Source: Burkholderiales bacterium
Lineage (GTDB): Bacteria; Pseudomonadota; Gammaproteobacteria; Burkholderiales; Burkholderiaceae_C
Assembly: GCA_017307865.1 (NCBI GenBank)
Contig: JAFKGE010000034.1
Location: forward strand, 1 to 64,000
DNA length: 64,000 nucleotides
Direction: 5' to 3'
Part shown: in pieces, positions 8,901-15,762 of the stretch
Numbering within the stretch: position 1 is the first letter of the stretch
How the letters are laid out: each line of letters starts with the position of its first letter
Program-made: the position numbers and the translations under genes
Notes under the pieces: model-generated
Told to the model about the DNA's origin: nothing
Databases searched by the model: none
Seen by the model: the letters and a program-made list of their open reading frames with translations, nothing else

Positions 8901-9285
8901 GCAGCGCGCAATGATGGCGAAGCCGTTTGACGTTAAGTGCGCAGGCATCCCGCTTCACGTCTCGCCCCACCGCATCACAAAGTCCGGGTCCGTGGTCAAA
9001 ATTGAGTTCGTGCGGGCCAAGCCGTCGGGAAAGCTGTCGCGGCAACACAAGACCCTCAAATGGGTGTTGAAGTACCTGGCGGAGGCCTATCCCAACTACT
9101 CGTTCCAAGGCAGCATCTTTGTGCTGAGTACAGGCACTGAAGAGTCCGTCTCCCCATACGGCCGACTGCCTGCCGACTTCTTCCTCGTGCCAATTGCTCA
9201 AGCGCTCATGGCCGGCAACTTTGAGGCCAGGCTCAATCCATGGGAGTGCCCGAAGTGCAGGCACTTCTTGCATTGCCCGGCCTAG
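5962..9285 (+). CDS. ImmA/IrrE metallopeptidase - UvrD/Rep helicase - Fe-S nuclease-like fusion
   Basis: A 1107-aa fusion starting at GTG 5962, with an AGAGGG ribosome binding site and a 4-nt overlap with the previous gene. Residues 1-170 form an ImmA/IrrE-type zinc peptidase: H87-E-F-G-H91 and a downstream RAELQANIFARELLLP helix with the third ligand. Residues about 200-860 are an SF1A helicase: Walker A GPGTGKT (about 219-225), VDEYQDVN, NENRRS, TIHGSKGLEFEAVHLV, YVALSRAREH. The last 250 residues resemble an AddB/RecB nuclease with Cys ligands in MCPRRYYYDF and CPKCRHFLHC. The expected PD-(D/E)XK acidic residues are not obvious (KIEFVRAK), so nuclease activity may be lost. It could sense damaged or invading DNA and signal through proteolysis. 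Confidence 0.85.
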   Translation: MTPFHRAREAATQLRRQLFGDEASSGIPSNQVIDAAAAENAEDFDISDAAPDDEALGTADAVLIRKFRQIVVRNDVPSGERAFLIAHEFGHWKLHHEGHEGCHKVVDSTLKPEDGDTFGAQKIEAYGARERAELQANIFARELLLPRAVARGLFLAGKTATQLAQDLDVPLELVRQQLLDGLLLPEPPASSDEPPQPITPTQDQMAAATSSAKTSLVVAGPGTGKTATLLMRVQHLLAEGAKPESLLLLTFSNRAARELVDRLQELGVSNAHDIWVGTFHAFGLEFLRKNHEQFGLRPRFGVADKMAQIAVLEPHIYALGLRAFNPLGDPLDWLKDVVSTIQRAKDELADADEFADAVEQSALDTPAEVLAKQHDVVKLYRCYESKMRANGSLVDMGDLVMLPALALTKEFAKYAASVGRFKHILVDEYQDVNRASAQLVKALAAHARSLWVVGDARQAIYRFRGASMRNIVRFGDDFPTHTTFPLNENRRSFEEVIRVFEHTGREGNPLQMVLPLDDVGSARGHSGIKPRHVQCANDDVVHGELAANVRRIRGLGVAYRDQVILASTHDTCSAAADSLNTAGVPALHLGDIFQRPEVKDLLALLQLFIDRSGSGLLRVSQLPGLQLPPTDVEKLLAWCKVNRPVPLSWVAAPPPGLSSRGMAALQRWATTFDGLESTDSPWEVACQLLLDRTGILRAHLAGSGILEITRRIALWQFIYYLRVPDGGRAYQTVGSFITRLRRRLRVGDDRELRIPPPEADSLDAVAVMTIHGSKGLEFEAVHLVDIDARHFRMGADSDLVPQSLLQSIASVQNFEEQSEASNKLYVALSRAREHLVLYETKAMYNAECVAAITGAAHLLERVQGKATVPKALAPSFVSSSVLAPAVYELTGFLSYRMCPRRYYYDFIKELSPAAGLHPAALIEGAVMRELFAPYGEEPGAPPLEVEKVLASLGPAFKESVPHLRAYADQLLTFGRSWLGAQRAMMAKPFDVKCAGIPLHVSPHRITKSGSVVKIEFVRAKPSGKLSRQHKTLKWVLKYLAEAYPNYSFQGSIFVLSTGTEESVSPYGRLPADFFLVPIAQALMAGNFEARLNPWECPKCRHFLHCPA

Positions 9286-9302
9286 GCGGAGCTGGTCGAC
9301 GC

Positions 9303-9333
9303 ACTTCCGATTTCCAGGGCTTCCTGCGACTTA
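9303..9333 (+). promoter_or_regulatory. shared bipartite promoter-like motif, copy P2
   Basis: Identical to P1 in both conserved blocks (13 and 12 bases) and in the 6-base spacing, and 54 bp upstream of the ubiquitin-like gene start. Being outside any gene and upstream of the second operon, it fits a promoter for the Ubl-E2-JAB-E1 transcript. GCATCCC and CAGAAATG are also shared downstream of P1. Confidence 0.6.
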
Positions 9334-9386
9334 CCCAGCATGAGCAGCGCATCCCGCGCGGCTCGTCTAGCTGAAAGGGAGCAGAA

Positions 9387-9884
9387 ATGCCCACTCGCGT
9401 TTACATCCAGTCGGAATTCTTCTCCGACATCAAGTTCGTCGAAGTCAACGACGAGGCCACAGTCGCTGAGCTGAAGCACGCTGTCCTGGCGCTGCTGCCG
9501 GCCGGCACCGAGGCTTCTGACCTGACCCTCTCGGTCGAAGACGATGACGACGACACCCACGGCCACACGACCCACGTCAAGCACCTCAAGAAAGAGCACG
9601 GCGTGCGAGTGCACCTCCACCGCTGCAAGCAGGTGGAAGTGCAAGTCCGCTTCGGCGCCGAGGTCGTGCACCACAAGTTCCGCCCGGCGACCACCGTCGG
9701 CCGCGTGCGCCTGTGGGCCGGCGAGAAGTTCGGCATGGCGCCGGGCGACATCGCCGAGCACGTCCTGCAGATTGCCGGCACGACCGAGCAGCCCGACGTG
9801 GACATCCACATCGGCACGCTGACCAAGTGCCCGCAGTGCTCGGTGACCTTCGACCTGGTGCCCGCGCACCGCATCAACGGCTAA
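9387..9884 (+). CDS. tandem ubiquitin-like protein (Bil/BilA-like)
   Basis: A 165-aa protein made of two apparent beta-grasp repeats, about residues 1-78 and 79-150, separated near the charged DDDDDTHGH segment. A short C-terminal tail contains CPQC and ends ...HRING. The terminal residue is glycine, so the protein could be adenylated without prior trimming. Gene context is the strongest evidence: E2-like, JAB peptidase and E1-like genes follow directly. That set matches bacterial ISG15-like (Bil) or other prokaryotic ubiquitin-like conjugation operons, whose Ubl is conjugated to targets, in Bil to phage structural proteins. A good AAAGGGAG ribosome binding site precedes the start. Assignment to Bil rather than a sister system is not certain. 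Confidence 0.72.
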   Translation: MPTRVYIQSEFFSDIKFVEVNDEATVAELKHAVLALLPAGTEASDLTLSVEDDDDDTHGHTTHVKHLKKEHGVRVHLHRCKQVEVQVRFGAEVVHHKFRPATTVGRVRLWAGEKFGMAPGDIAEHVLQIAGTTEQPDVDIHIGTLTKCPQCSVTFDLVPAHRING

Positions 9885-9894
9885 GGGGCGAGGT

Positions 9895-10353
9895 ATGGCA
9901 CCGGACGAGCAATCGCTGCGTGCCGACCTCGCGTCGGCGCGCTTTCTCTCGGGCGAAGACCGCAACCGCTGGCAGTTCAAGAAGCTGGAGTGGCCCTTCG
10001 TCTACATCAACGTCATCGCCCGCGACCTGCGCGAGTACACGCTGCGGCTGGAGTGCAGCGGCTTCCCGACGCCGCCGCCCACAGGTACGTTCTGGGACCT
10101 GTCGACGAACAGCAAGCTGTCGTTCGACAAGTGGCCGCAAGGCGGCGAGCGCCTGCAGCTGGCCTTCAAGCCCGGCTGGAAGACAGGGGATGCGCTTTAC
10201 ATCCCCTGCGATCGCGAAAGCATCGTCGGCCATGAGTGCTGGTTTGCCCAGTACCCGCAGCTCATCTGGAAGCCCGCCAAAGGCATCAGCCACTACCTGG
10301 AGGTGGTTCATGACCTTCTTCAAAGCCGCGACTATGTCTGCGCCCCTGCTTGA
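9895..10353 (+). CDS. E2-like ubiquitin-conjugating fold protein (BilB-like)
   Basis: 152 aa, 10 bp after the Ubl gene. The order and size fit the prokaryotic E2-family proteins of ubiquitin-like operons. The sequence has a beta-rich first half ending in GFPTPPPTGTFWD, the Pro-rich turn typical of E2 folds, and a candidate catalytic cysteine in LYIPCDRES. A second cysteine lies in GHECWF and another near the C-terminus. Its last 44 bp overlap the JAB gene in another frame, implying coupled translation. The expected role is to accept the activated Ubl from the E1-like protein and pass it to targets. Identification rests mostly on context plus the fold-like pattern. Confidence 0.65.
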   Translation: MAPDEQSLRADLASARFLSGEDRNRWQFKKLEWPFVYINVIARDLREYTLRLECSGFPTPPPTGTFWDLSTNSKLSFDKWPQGGERLQLAFKPGWKTGDALYIPCDRESIVGHECWFAQYPQLIWKPAKGISHYLEVVHDLLQSRDYVCAPA

Positions 10354-10825
10354 GGTGCCTGCCGCGCTCTGGGCGGAGTTGATGGCGCACCTGCGTGCGC
10401 AAGGCGGCGGCGTTCGCGAGAGCGGCGCCTTCCTCCTTGGGCACAAAGCCGACGCTGACCGCGTGGTGCTGCGGTTCCTGCCCTACGAGCAGCTGCAACC
10501 CGACGCGCTCCGCAACGACCACGTGTCCCTGAAGGCCGCGAGTTTCGCGAAGCTGTGGGAGGTCTGTCGCGCTGAAGGCATGACCGTCGTGGCGGACGTG
10601 CACACGCATCCCTTCGGCCCCGGCCAGAGTCGGTCGGACCGGGCGAACCCGATGGTCGCCTTGAAGGGGCATATCGCGCTAATCGTGCCCCGGTTCGCCA
10701 AGGGCAACTCGCGCCCCCGCGACCTCGGGCTGTACGTCTACGAAGGCAACCACCAGTGGGCGTCGTACTCGGGATCTGATGTCGACCGCCTCCTGCGACT
10801 TACCAATGCTGGAGTTTCCCAATGA
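10310..10825 (+). CDS. JAB/MPN (Mov34-type) deubiquitinase-like peptidase (BilD-like)
   Basis: 171 aa from ATG 10310, chosen because GGAGGTGG lies just upstream; an internal ATG at 10334 is the alternative. The JAMM zinc-peptidase signature is complete: a conserved Glu in GVRESGAFLLG (about residue 35), then HTHPFGPGQSRSD giving H-x-H and the S-x-x-D ligands (about 97-110). Such enzymes in ubiquitin-like operons remove or mature the Ubl. It overlaps the E2-like gene by 44 nt and the E1-like gene by 4 nt. Its 3' end contains the third copy of the shared promoter-like motif, so coding sequence and regulatory site share bases here. Confidence 0.8.
   Translation: MTFFKAATMSAPLLEVPAALWAELMAHLRAQGGGVRESGAFLLGHKADADRVVLRFLPYEQLQPDALRNDHVSLKAASFAKLWEVCRAEGMTVVADVHTHPFGPGQSRSDRANPMVALKGHIALIVPRFAKGNSRPRDLGLYVYEGNHQWASYSGSDVDRLLRLTNAGVSQ
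10772..10802 (+). promoter_or_regulatory. shared promoter-like motif, copy P3 (partial), inside the JAB gene
   Basis: The second block TCCTGCGACTTA is identical to P1 and P2. At the same distance upstream is TCTGATGTC, 7 of 9 identical to TCCGATTTC in the first block. It ends 19 bp before the E1-like start codon and lies within codons for the JAB C-terminus (RLLRLT). It may be an internal promoter that adds E1 transcripts. Chance similarity of the weaker first block cannot be excluded. Confidence 0.4.
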
Positions 10826-12270
10826 CTGATTTCAACGCCGATTCCATGCACCGGCTGGCAAAGATGGCCTTGGACGCCGGCGAGGTCGCCTCGCCCGAGG
10901 AGGCGGTGGCCCTGTTCTCTCGCTATCGGCTGCGCATCCATCTCGGCCAAGGCTGGGCCAGCATGCTCGCCGGTCAGGCCTGCTTCTTGACCGCACTGAA
11001 TACGGCCGTGCGCGCCTTCCTGGGCGGCGTCGAGGTCTACGGCGACCTAGCCGTTGCGCTCGACGTCCCGCTGTACCAAGGGCGCGGTGCCCGGGTCGTC
11101 GCTGAAGACCTCGGTGCCAAGGTCGCCAACAACGCCGCCTCGGACCTGCCGACGCTCGTGCTCGGTGCCGTCCCTGAGGGCACGCCCGCGGCGTTTTGCG
11201 TTCAACTTAGCTGGGACCACTGGCGCTTCGAGATTGCGCCCGCCGCTGCGGGCGGTGGGCTGGCCTGCACGGACGACAATCCCCTCGCGGGCGTTGGCGC
11301 TGCGGCGCTGGGGGTCAACGAGGCGTTCATGCACGTCCGTGGCGACCTGGCTGAGGCCGGCCACCGAAACGTCGGCATGTCGCTCTGGAACCCGCTCGCG
11401 GTCGCCGACTGGCGCGACGACGCACACAAGGGCCCCGAGCTCGCCTACTTGCCGAAGTCCCTATGGCTCGTCGGCCTGGGCCACCTGGGCCAGGCCTACG
11501 CATGGACGCTGGGACTGCTGCCCTATCCGGCCGATGGTCGCCCGCACCTGGTGCTCCAAGACTTCGACAAAGCCGCCAAGTCCAATCTCAGCACCTGCTT
11601 ACTGTTGTGGGCGTCGGATCTGCTCAAGCCCAAGGTCAGAGCGGTGGCGAGCCGGCTCGAGGCCGCGGGCTTCACCACCGCGCTGGTCGAGCGCCGTTTT
11701 GGCCCCGGGCATCGGGTCATGATCGACGAGCCGACCGCGGCCCTCTTCGGCGTCGACAACGTGGTCGCGCGCCGCGACCTCGATACCGCCGAGTTTTCGC
11801 TGGTCGTCGAGGCCGGGCTTGGCAGCGGGCATCGCGATTTCCGGAACATCCGGCTGCACACGTTCCCGGGCCCGCGCCGACCGTCGGAAATCTGGACGGC
11901 GGAATCTGCCGCGCAAGCCTTCGTTGAGTTGAATGACACCTACAAGAAGTTGGCTGACGAGCGCCAGGACATCTGCGGGATGACGCTGCTGGCCTCTCGC
12001 GCCGTAGCCACGCCGTTCGTCGGGGCGCTAGCGGCGGTGCTGGCACTGTCCGAGGTCATGCGCCCGCTCCACGGCGGCCTGGTTCACGCCGCCCTGGACG
12101 CGCAGATGAAGAGCCTGCGCCATCGCACTGGCGCAGCTCCAATCGCGTACCAAGGGCTGCAGACGGCCTTTGTTCAAGCCGAAAAGCGGTTGTCCGGCCG
12201 TACAGGGGAGGTTGGTGAGCAGGCGCCGCTACGGCCGCTACGGCCGCCACCGGCGAGGCTGCCTTTCTGA
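10822..12270 (+). CDS. E1-like ThiF-family Ubl-activating enzyme (BilC-like)
   Basis: 482 aa. A ThiF/MoeB-type Rossmann segment starts at about residue 213: LWLVGLGHLGQAYAWTLG (GxGxxG), followed by LVLQDFDKAAKSNLST, the usual Asp and Asn/Arg-like positions for ATP and substrate. About 210 residues precede it and probably form a second, non-catalytic half. C-terminal helices end in a short Arg/Pro-rich tail. The expected reaction is adenylation of the Ubl C-terminal glycine and transfer to the E2-like protein. It is last in the Ubl-E2-JAB-E1 series and overlaps the JAB gene by 4 nt. Its own 3' end overlaps a small membrane-protein gene by 56 nt. Confidence 0.78.
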   Translation: MTDFNADSMHRLAKMALDAGEVASPEEAVALFSRYRLRIHLGQGWASMLAGQACFLTALNTAVRAFLGGVEVYGDLAVALDVPLYQGRGARVVAEDLGAKVANNAASDLPTLVLGAVPEGTPAAFCVQLSWDHWRFEIAPAAAGGGLACTDDNPLAGVGAAALGVNEAFMHVRGDLAEAGHRNVGMSLWNPLAVADWRDDAHKGPELAYLPKSLWLVGLGHLGQAYAWTLGLLPYPADGRPHLVLQDFDKAAKSNLSTCLLLWASDLLKPKVRAVASRLEAAGFTTALVERRFGPGHRVMIDEPTAALFGVDNVVARRDLDTAEFSLVVEAGLGSGHRDFRNIRLHTFPGPRRPSEIWTAESAAQAFVELNDTYKKLADERQDICGMTLLASRAVATPFVGALAAVLALSEVMRPLHGGLVHAALDAQMKSLRHRTGAAPIAYQGLQTAFVQAEKRLSGRTGEVGEQAPLRPLRPPPARLPF

Positions 12271-12625
12271 AGCGGTGGATGACTCCGCGCGCATCGCCGC
12301 GAAGTTTGGCCCTCTCGGAGCTCTATGGACTGGCGTGATTGGCTTCGCCGTCTTCTATGGGGGGCTTCCTGCCTGCATCTCGGCCTGGAGCGAGGAGAGC
12401 AAGGCCAACCTCAAGGGCCCAGCAGCGGCGGCCTTCGCGAACCTGCTGGACCAGGTCATGTGGCATCGCTTCATATCGCCTTGCCAGTGGGCCGGCATCG
12501 CCATCCTGCTGGTGTGCTCGGCCATCGCGATCTGGAAATGTCTCGACCGGACTGACCTCGATGATGAAAAGGCGAATCTCTTGAGCGCCGTCTCGAAAGT
12601 CGTCAGCCGTTTGATTGGGCACTGA
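12215..12625 (+). CDS. small two-helix membrane protein after the Ubl operon
   Basis: 136 aa from GTG 12215, with GGGGAGG just upstream, overlapping the E1-like gene in another frame. The first 20 residues are basic (SRRRYGRYGRHRRG). Two hydrophobic segments follow, LGALWTGVIGFAVFYGGLPACI and WAGIAILLVCSAIAIW. They fit an inner-membrane hairpin with a soluble C-terminal tail. No family recognised. The overlap suggests co-translation with the conjugation genes, so it may be a target, anchor or effector of that system; it could also be an unrelated passenger. Confidence 0.55.
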   Translation: MSRRRYGRYGRHRRGCLSEAVDDSARIAAKFGPLGALWTGVIGFAVFYGGLPACISAWSEESKANLKGPAAAAFANLLDQVMWHRFISPCQWAGIAILLVCSAIAIWKCLDRTDLDDEKANLLSAVSKVVSRLIGH

Positions 12626-12889
12626 GCGAGTGGCATCGGTCGCAGCCCTACCTCTCTGCTGAGTTCCATGCAATCCCGCCCCCGCATTGGAGTGAATCCC
12701 ATCGGCTGAGCCACCGGGAGTCAGGTATAGGCCAGCTTGCTGGACCAGCTAATCTTCGAACTCGTTGAGTGGTTGATAGCCAAGCGCCAAGTGCAGATGC
12801 TTGGCGTTGTAGACCTCTTCAATGAACCTCGGCAGTCGGGCTGCGACATTGGCGAAAGTCTCATCGCCGCCGATGTAGATGTTCTCGAC

Positions 12890-14479
12890 CTAGCCCGGAT
12901 ATTTCACCAGTAGCCGGCAAGCCGAGTTCAGCGACACGGTGAAGGAGTTTGCCGGTCTGATTGCGGCGCGAAGCAATCACTGAACGGGGTGGAGCTGATT
13001 TGCGGGGACAGCACCCCCTTACCCCCGTTGTTTGTCAGCGTGCCGGGGACAGCACTGGACGAACTTCAAGGGCCCAGCGCGGCCAGCCGCGCCGCAGCCG
13101 CGGCAAACAGCTCGCGCAGCGGGTGGTGACTGGCCAGCATGACCCGCACGCGGCGCGTGTTGCGCACGATGGCCGCTCCGATCTTGAGCAGCCGCCAGCG
13201 AATTGTTGCGGCCGTCGCGCGCTCGAGTTCGGTCGCTTCAAGCGCGAGCTGGCGCAAGCGCACCATCAGCGTATAGGCAAGGGCTGCCAGCAGCAGCCGC
13301 AACTGGTTGGCCGCGAAGCGGTGGCAACTGGCCCGGGTGCCAAACAGGTCGAGTTGGGCCTCCTTGATGCGGTTCTCCGCCTCGCCGCGCTGGCAGTACA
13401 GCCGGTCATACAGGTGGACGGCATCGCCCGGGAGGTTGGTCACCACGAAGCGCGGGTTGGTACCTTGGGCACCGTATTCGAGCCGCGTGATCACGCGCCG
13501 CTGGCGGTTCCAACTCTTGGCCGCATAGGCGAATTCGTCGATCAGGCGCTGCTTGACGCCGCTGGCCATGTAATCGTCGGCCATGGCCGCTTCGACGTAC
13601 TGCACCGCCTCGTGCAGTCGCGCGTTGCGCGCCAGACCAATGATGTAGCCCACGCCCGAGCGCTCGCACCACTGCAGCAGGCGGCGGCGACAGAAGCCCG
13701 AGTCGGCGCGCACGATGATGCGCGCCTCGGGCCAGGCGCGGCGAAGCCGGGCAACGATCAGCTTGATGACGGCCGCAGCGTTCTTCGCTCCATCGATGCG
13801 GCTTGGCCGCAAGACGCAGGCGAGCATCGCCTGGCCGCAGAACACGTACAGCGGCAGGTAACAGTGATGGTCGTAGTAGGCGTGGAACTGCGCCAGCTCC
13901 TGACCACCGTGCAGCGGCACGTCCGACGCGTCGATGTCCAGCACCAGTTCTTCGGGCGCGCTCTGGTGGCCGGCGATGAACTGCGCGATCAGCACTTCGT
14001 GCAATGCCCAGGCCTGGCCGCGCGTGGCGCGGTTGTCCAGGCGGCTGAAGGTGGGCGCCGAGGCCAACATCTGGTCGCGGCCCACCGCGGTTTGCATCAG
14101 CACGTCGCCGCGCAGCGCCTGGTGGTCGTTCAAGTCTTCGTAGCCGCAGCACAGCCCGTAGATGCGTTGCGCCAGCAGCTCACGCAGGCCATGCACGATG
14201 CGCGAGGGCTCCCGCGGATCGGGCAACGCGGCCGCCGCCGCGCGGCTCAGTCCGATATGTCGATCGACCTGGCGCAACAGCAGCACGCCACCGTCGCTGC
14301 TCAGATCGCCGCCGCTGAAGTCGGCTTCGATCACCCGGCGGCCAAGCCGTCCGAACTCGATCTTGCGCTGGGTACACTTTGGCATCGGCAGTCCTCGGTT
14401 GTCATTGGCGTCGAATACCTATGACAACGGGCTCAGCCACGAGGCTGCCGACCTATCATTGATGAAATATCCGGGCTAG
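12890..14479. mobile_element. IS1380-family insertion sequence with CTAG target duplication
   Basis: Terminal inverted repeats beginning CCCGGATATTTCA are at 12894 (left) and, inverted, ending at 14475 (right). Both are flanked by the 4-bp direct repeat CTAG (12890-12893 and 14476-14479), the target-duplication size usual for IS1380. The element carries one transposase gene on the minus strand and is inserted into an older IS3 remnant. Intact ends, duplication and gene suggest recent, possibly active transposition. Confidence 0.85.
13066..14385 (-). CDS. IS1380-family DDE transposase
   Basis: 439 aa, full length for the family. Motifs include an N-terminal SGGDLSSDGGVLLLRQVD, VLDIDASDVPLHGGQE (first catalytic Asp), IIVRADSGFCRR (second Asp) and YCQRGEAENRIKE (YREK-like with the catalytic Glu). 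It has the DNA-binding tail typical of the group. It occupies most of the element between the terminal repeats. The frame is uninterrupted. Confidence 0.9.
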   Translation of the reverse strand: MPKCTQRKIEFGRLGRRVIEADFSGGDLSSDGGVLLLRQVDRHIGLSRAAAAALPDPREPSRIVHGLRELLAQRIYGLCCGYEDLNDHQALRGDVLMQTAVGRDQMLASAPTFSRLDNRATRGQAWALHEVLIAQFIAGHQSAPEELVLDIDASDVPLHGGQELAQFHAYYDHHCYLPLYVFCGQAMLACVLRPSRIDGAKNAAAVIKLIVARLRRAWPEARIIVRADSGFCRRRLLQWCERSGVGYIIGLARNARLHEAVQYVEAAMADDYMASGVKQRLIDEFAYAAKSWNRQRRVITRLEYGAQGTNPRFVVTNLPGDAVHLYDRLYCQRGEAENRIKEAQLDLFGTRASCHRFAANQLRLLLAALAYTLMVRLRQLALEATELERATAATIRWRLLKIGAAIVRNTRRVRVMLASHHPLRELFAAAAARLAALGP

Positions 14480-14544
14480 AGCGTTGCCATGAAGCTCTCG
14501 ACCTGCGCATTGTGGTCGGGTTTGCATTTGGGTTTTGTGTTTGC

Positions 14545-15762
14545 CTACGCAACTTTTCGCAGCGTTGGCGTGAGGCCGTCCTTCCGTGCACAGTCCAGGT
14601 GATCGGCCCACGCTTGGAGCATCACGCGCCTTTCGTCTTGGTAGGCATGTCGGTTGTAAGCCGCGCGTACGGCGTTGGCCGGCACATGTGCCAGGCAGTG
14701 TTCGATCACGTCCACGCTTGCGCCCAGGCTGTTGAAGTGCGTGCTGAAGGCCGCCCTCATGCCGTGCGGTGTCCCCTCGCCGCCGAATCCAAGCCGTTCT
14801 ATCAAGGCGTTCAGGCTGCGATTGGCCATGGGCCGGCGGGGGTCAAGCCGGTTCGGGAACAGGTGTTCGCGACCGGCAGGGACGATCTTGCGAAGCCGCG
14901 TGAGCAACTCGACAGCCTGACCTGACAGCGGCACCCAGTGGGGCCGCTTCGCCTTCATGCGAGCTGCTGGAATTTCCCAATGGGCAGCTTCCAGGTCCAG
15001 TTCGTCCCAGCGGGCTTCGATGACTTCCGCTTTCCGACAGGCGGTCAACAAAACGAGCAGCATGGCGATACGCGTTTCCTCGTTGATCGTGGTGGCTGCA
15101 TTGAGGGCGCGGAGAAAGTCGCCGATCTGTTCACCAGCCAGGGCGGGGTGGTTGGACTGGTTGCGCTTCTTCATGACGCGCAGTGGTGGTACCGGGTTGT
15201 TATCCATCAACCCGGAGTCGATTGCGTACTCGAACATGCCCCAGAGATGGTTGCGAAGATTGCGGGCCACCTCGGGCGCGCGCTTCTCAACATCTTTCAG
15301 AAGCGCAGTCAGCTCCAAGCGCGTGATGCCGTCCATTGGGCGGTTCTTCAGCTTCGGCATCAGATCGTTGTCGATCTCGCGCTGGCGCTGTTTGACGGTG
15401 GATGGGCGCAGGCTGGCGGCCGTGGCCGTATTCCAGTCGGCCATCACTGCGGCGAACGTGCCCCGCTCGCGCTCCAACTGTTCCTGGGCCTGGGTGACCC
15501 GCAGTTCCTGTTTGGCCTGGACCGGGTTGATACCTTGGGCGACCAGCTTGCGGGAGTCGCTGTGCAACCCGCGTGCCTCCGCGAGGCCAATTTCAGGAAA
15601 TGCGCCGAGCGACTGTTTGCCCTCGACGCCACCCACGCGGAACTTGTAGCGCCAGAGCTTCGAGCCGTTGGACTGAACAAGCAGGTACAGCCCGCCGCTG
15701 TCGGCGAGCTTGTAGGCGCGTTCTTGCGCCTTGGCGGACTTGATTTGGATGGTGGTGAGCAT
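14545..15762 (-). CDS. P4-type tyrosine recombinase / island integrase
   Basis: 405 aa with an N-terminal DUF4102-like arm-binding region (KLADSGGLYLLVQSNGSKLWRYKFRVGG), a SAM-like core-binding domain and a catalytic domain. Visible active-site parts are LTACRKAEV (first Arg), TPHGMRAAF (His-x-x-Arg), LAHV and the tyrosine in AYNRHAY. It is at the edge of the defence-type island, transcribed toward it, as expected for an island integrase whose attachment site would lie beyond 15,763. No tRNA gene is present there, so the target site is not identified. Confidence 0.9.
   Translation of the reverse strand: MLTTIQIKSAKAQERAYKLADSGGLYLLVQSNGSKLWRYKFRVGGVEGKQSLGAFPEIGLAEARGLHSDSRKLVAQGINPVQAKQELRVTQAQEQLERERGTFAAVMADWNTATAASLRPSTVKQRQREIDNDLMPKLKNRPMDGITRLELTALLKDVEKRAPEVARNLRNHLWGMFEYAIDSGLMDNNPVPPLRVMKKRNQSNHPALAGEQIGDFLRALNAATTINEETRIAMLLVLLTACRKAEVIEARWDELDLEAAHWEIPAARMKAKRPHWVPLSGQAVELLTRLRKIVPAGREHLFPNRLDPRRPMANRSLNALIERLGFGGEGTPHGMRAAFSTHFNSLGASVDVIEHCLAHVPANAVRAAYNRHAYQDERRVMLQAWADHLDCARKDGLTPTLRKVA

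Larger units (their letters stand above)
12749..14530 (-). pseudogene. IS3-family transposase (OrfB) remnant, split by an IS1380 element
   Basis: On the minus strand 12893-12749 reads VENIYIGGDETFANVAARLP, then RFIEEVYNAKHLH and LGYQPLNEFED, ending in a stop: the typical end of an IS3-family integrase domain. The preceding piece, 14520-14480, reads DHNAQVESFMATL. The two join at the 4-bp CTAG that flanks the IS1380 insertion, where a TAG now sits in frame. Only the C-terminal part of the gene survives. The 5' end is lost next to the integrase gene. Confidence 0.75.

Noticed and set aside
9387-12270. PRTRC plasmid cluster
   Set aside because: No ParB-like or other PRTRC genes; the tandem Ubl plus E2/E1/JAB set fits Bil-type conjugation better.
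12961-14424. 487-aa plus-strand frame across the insertion sequence
   Set aside because: It is the antisense of the IS1380 transposase.
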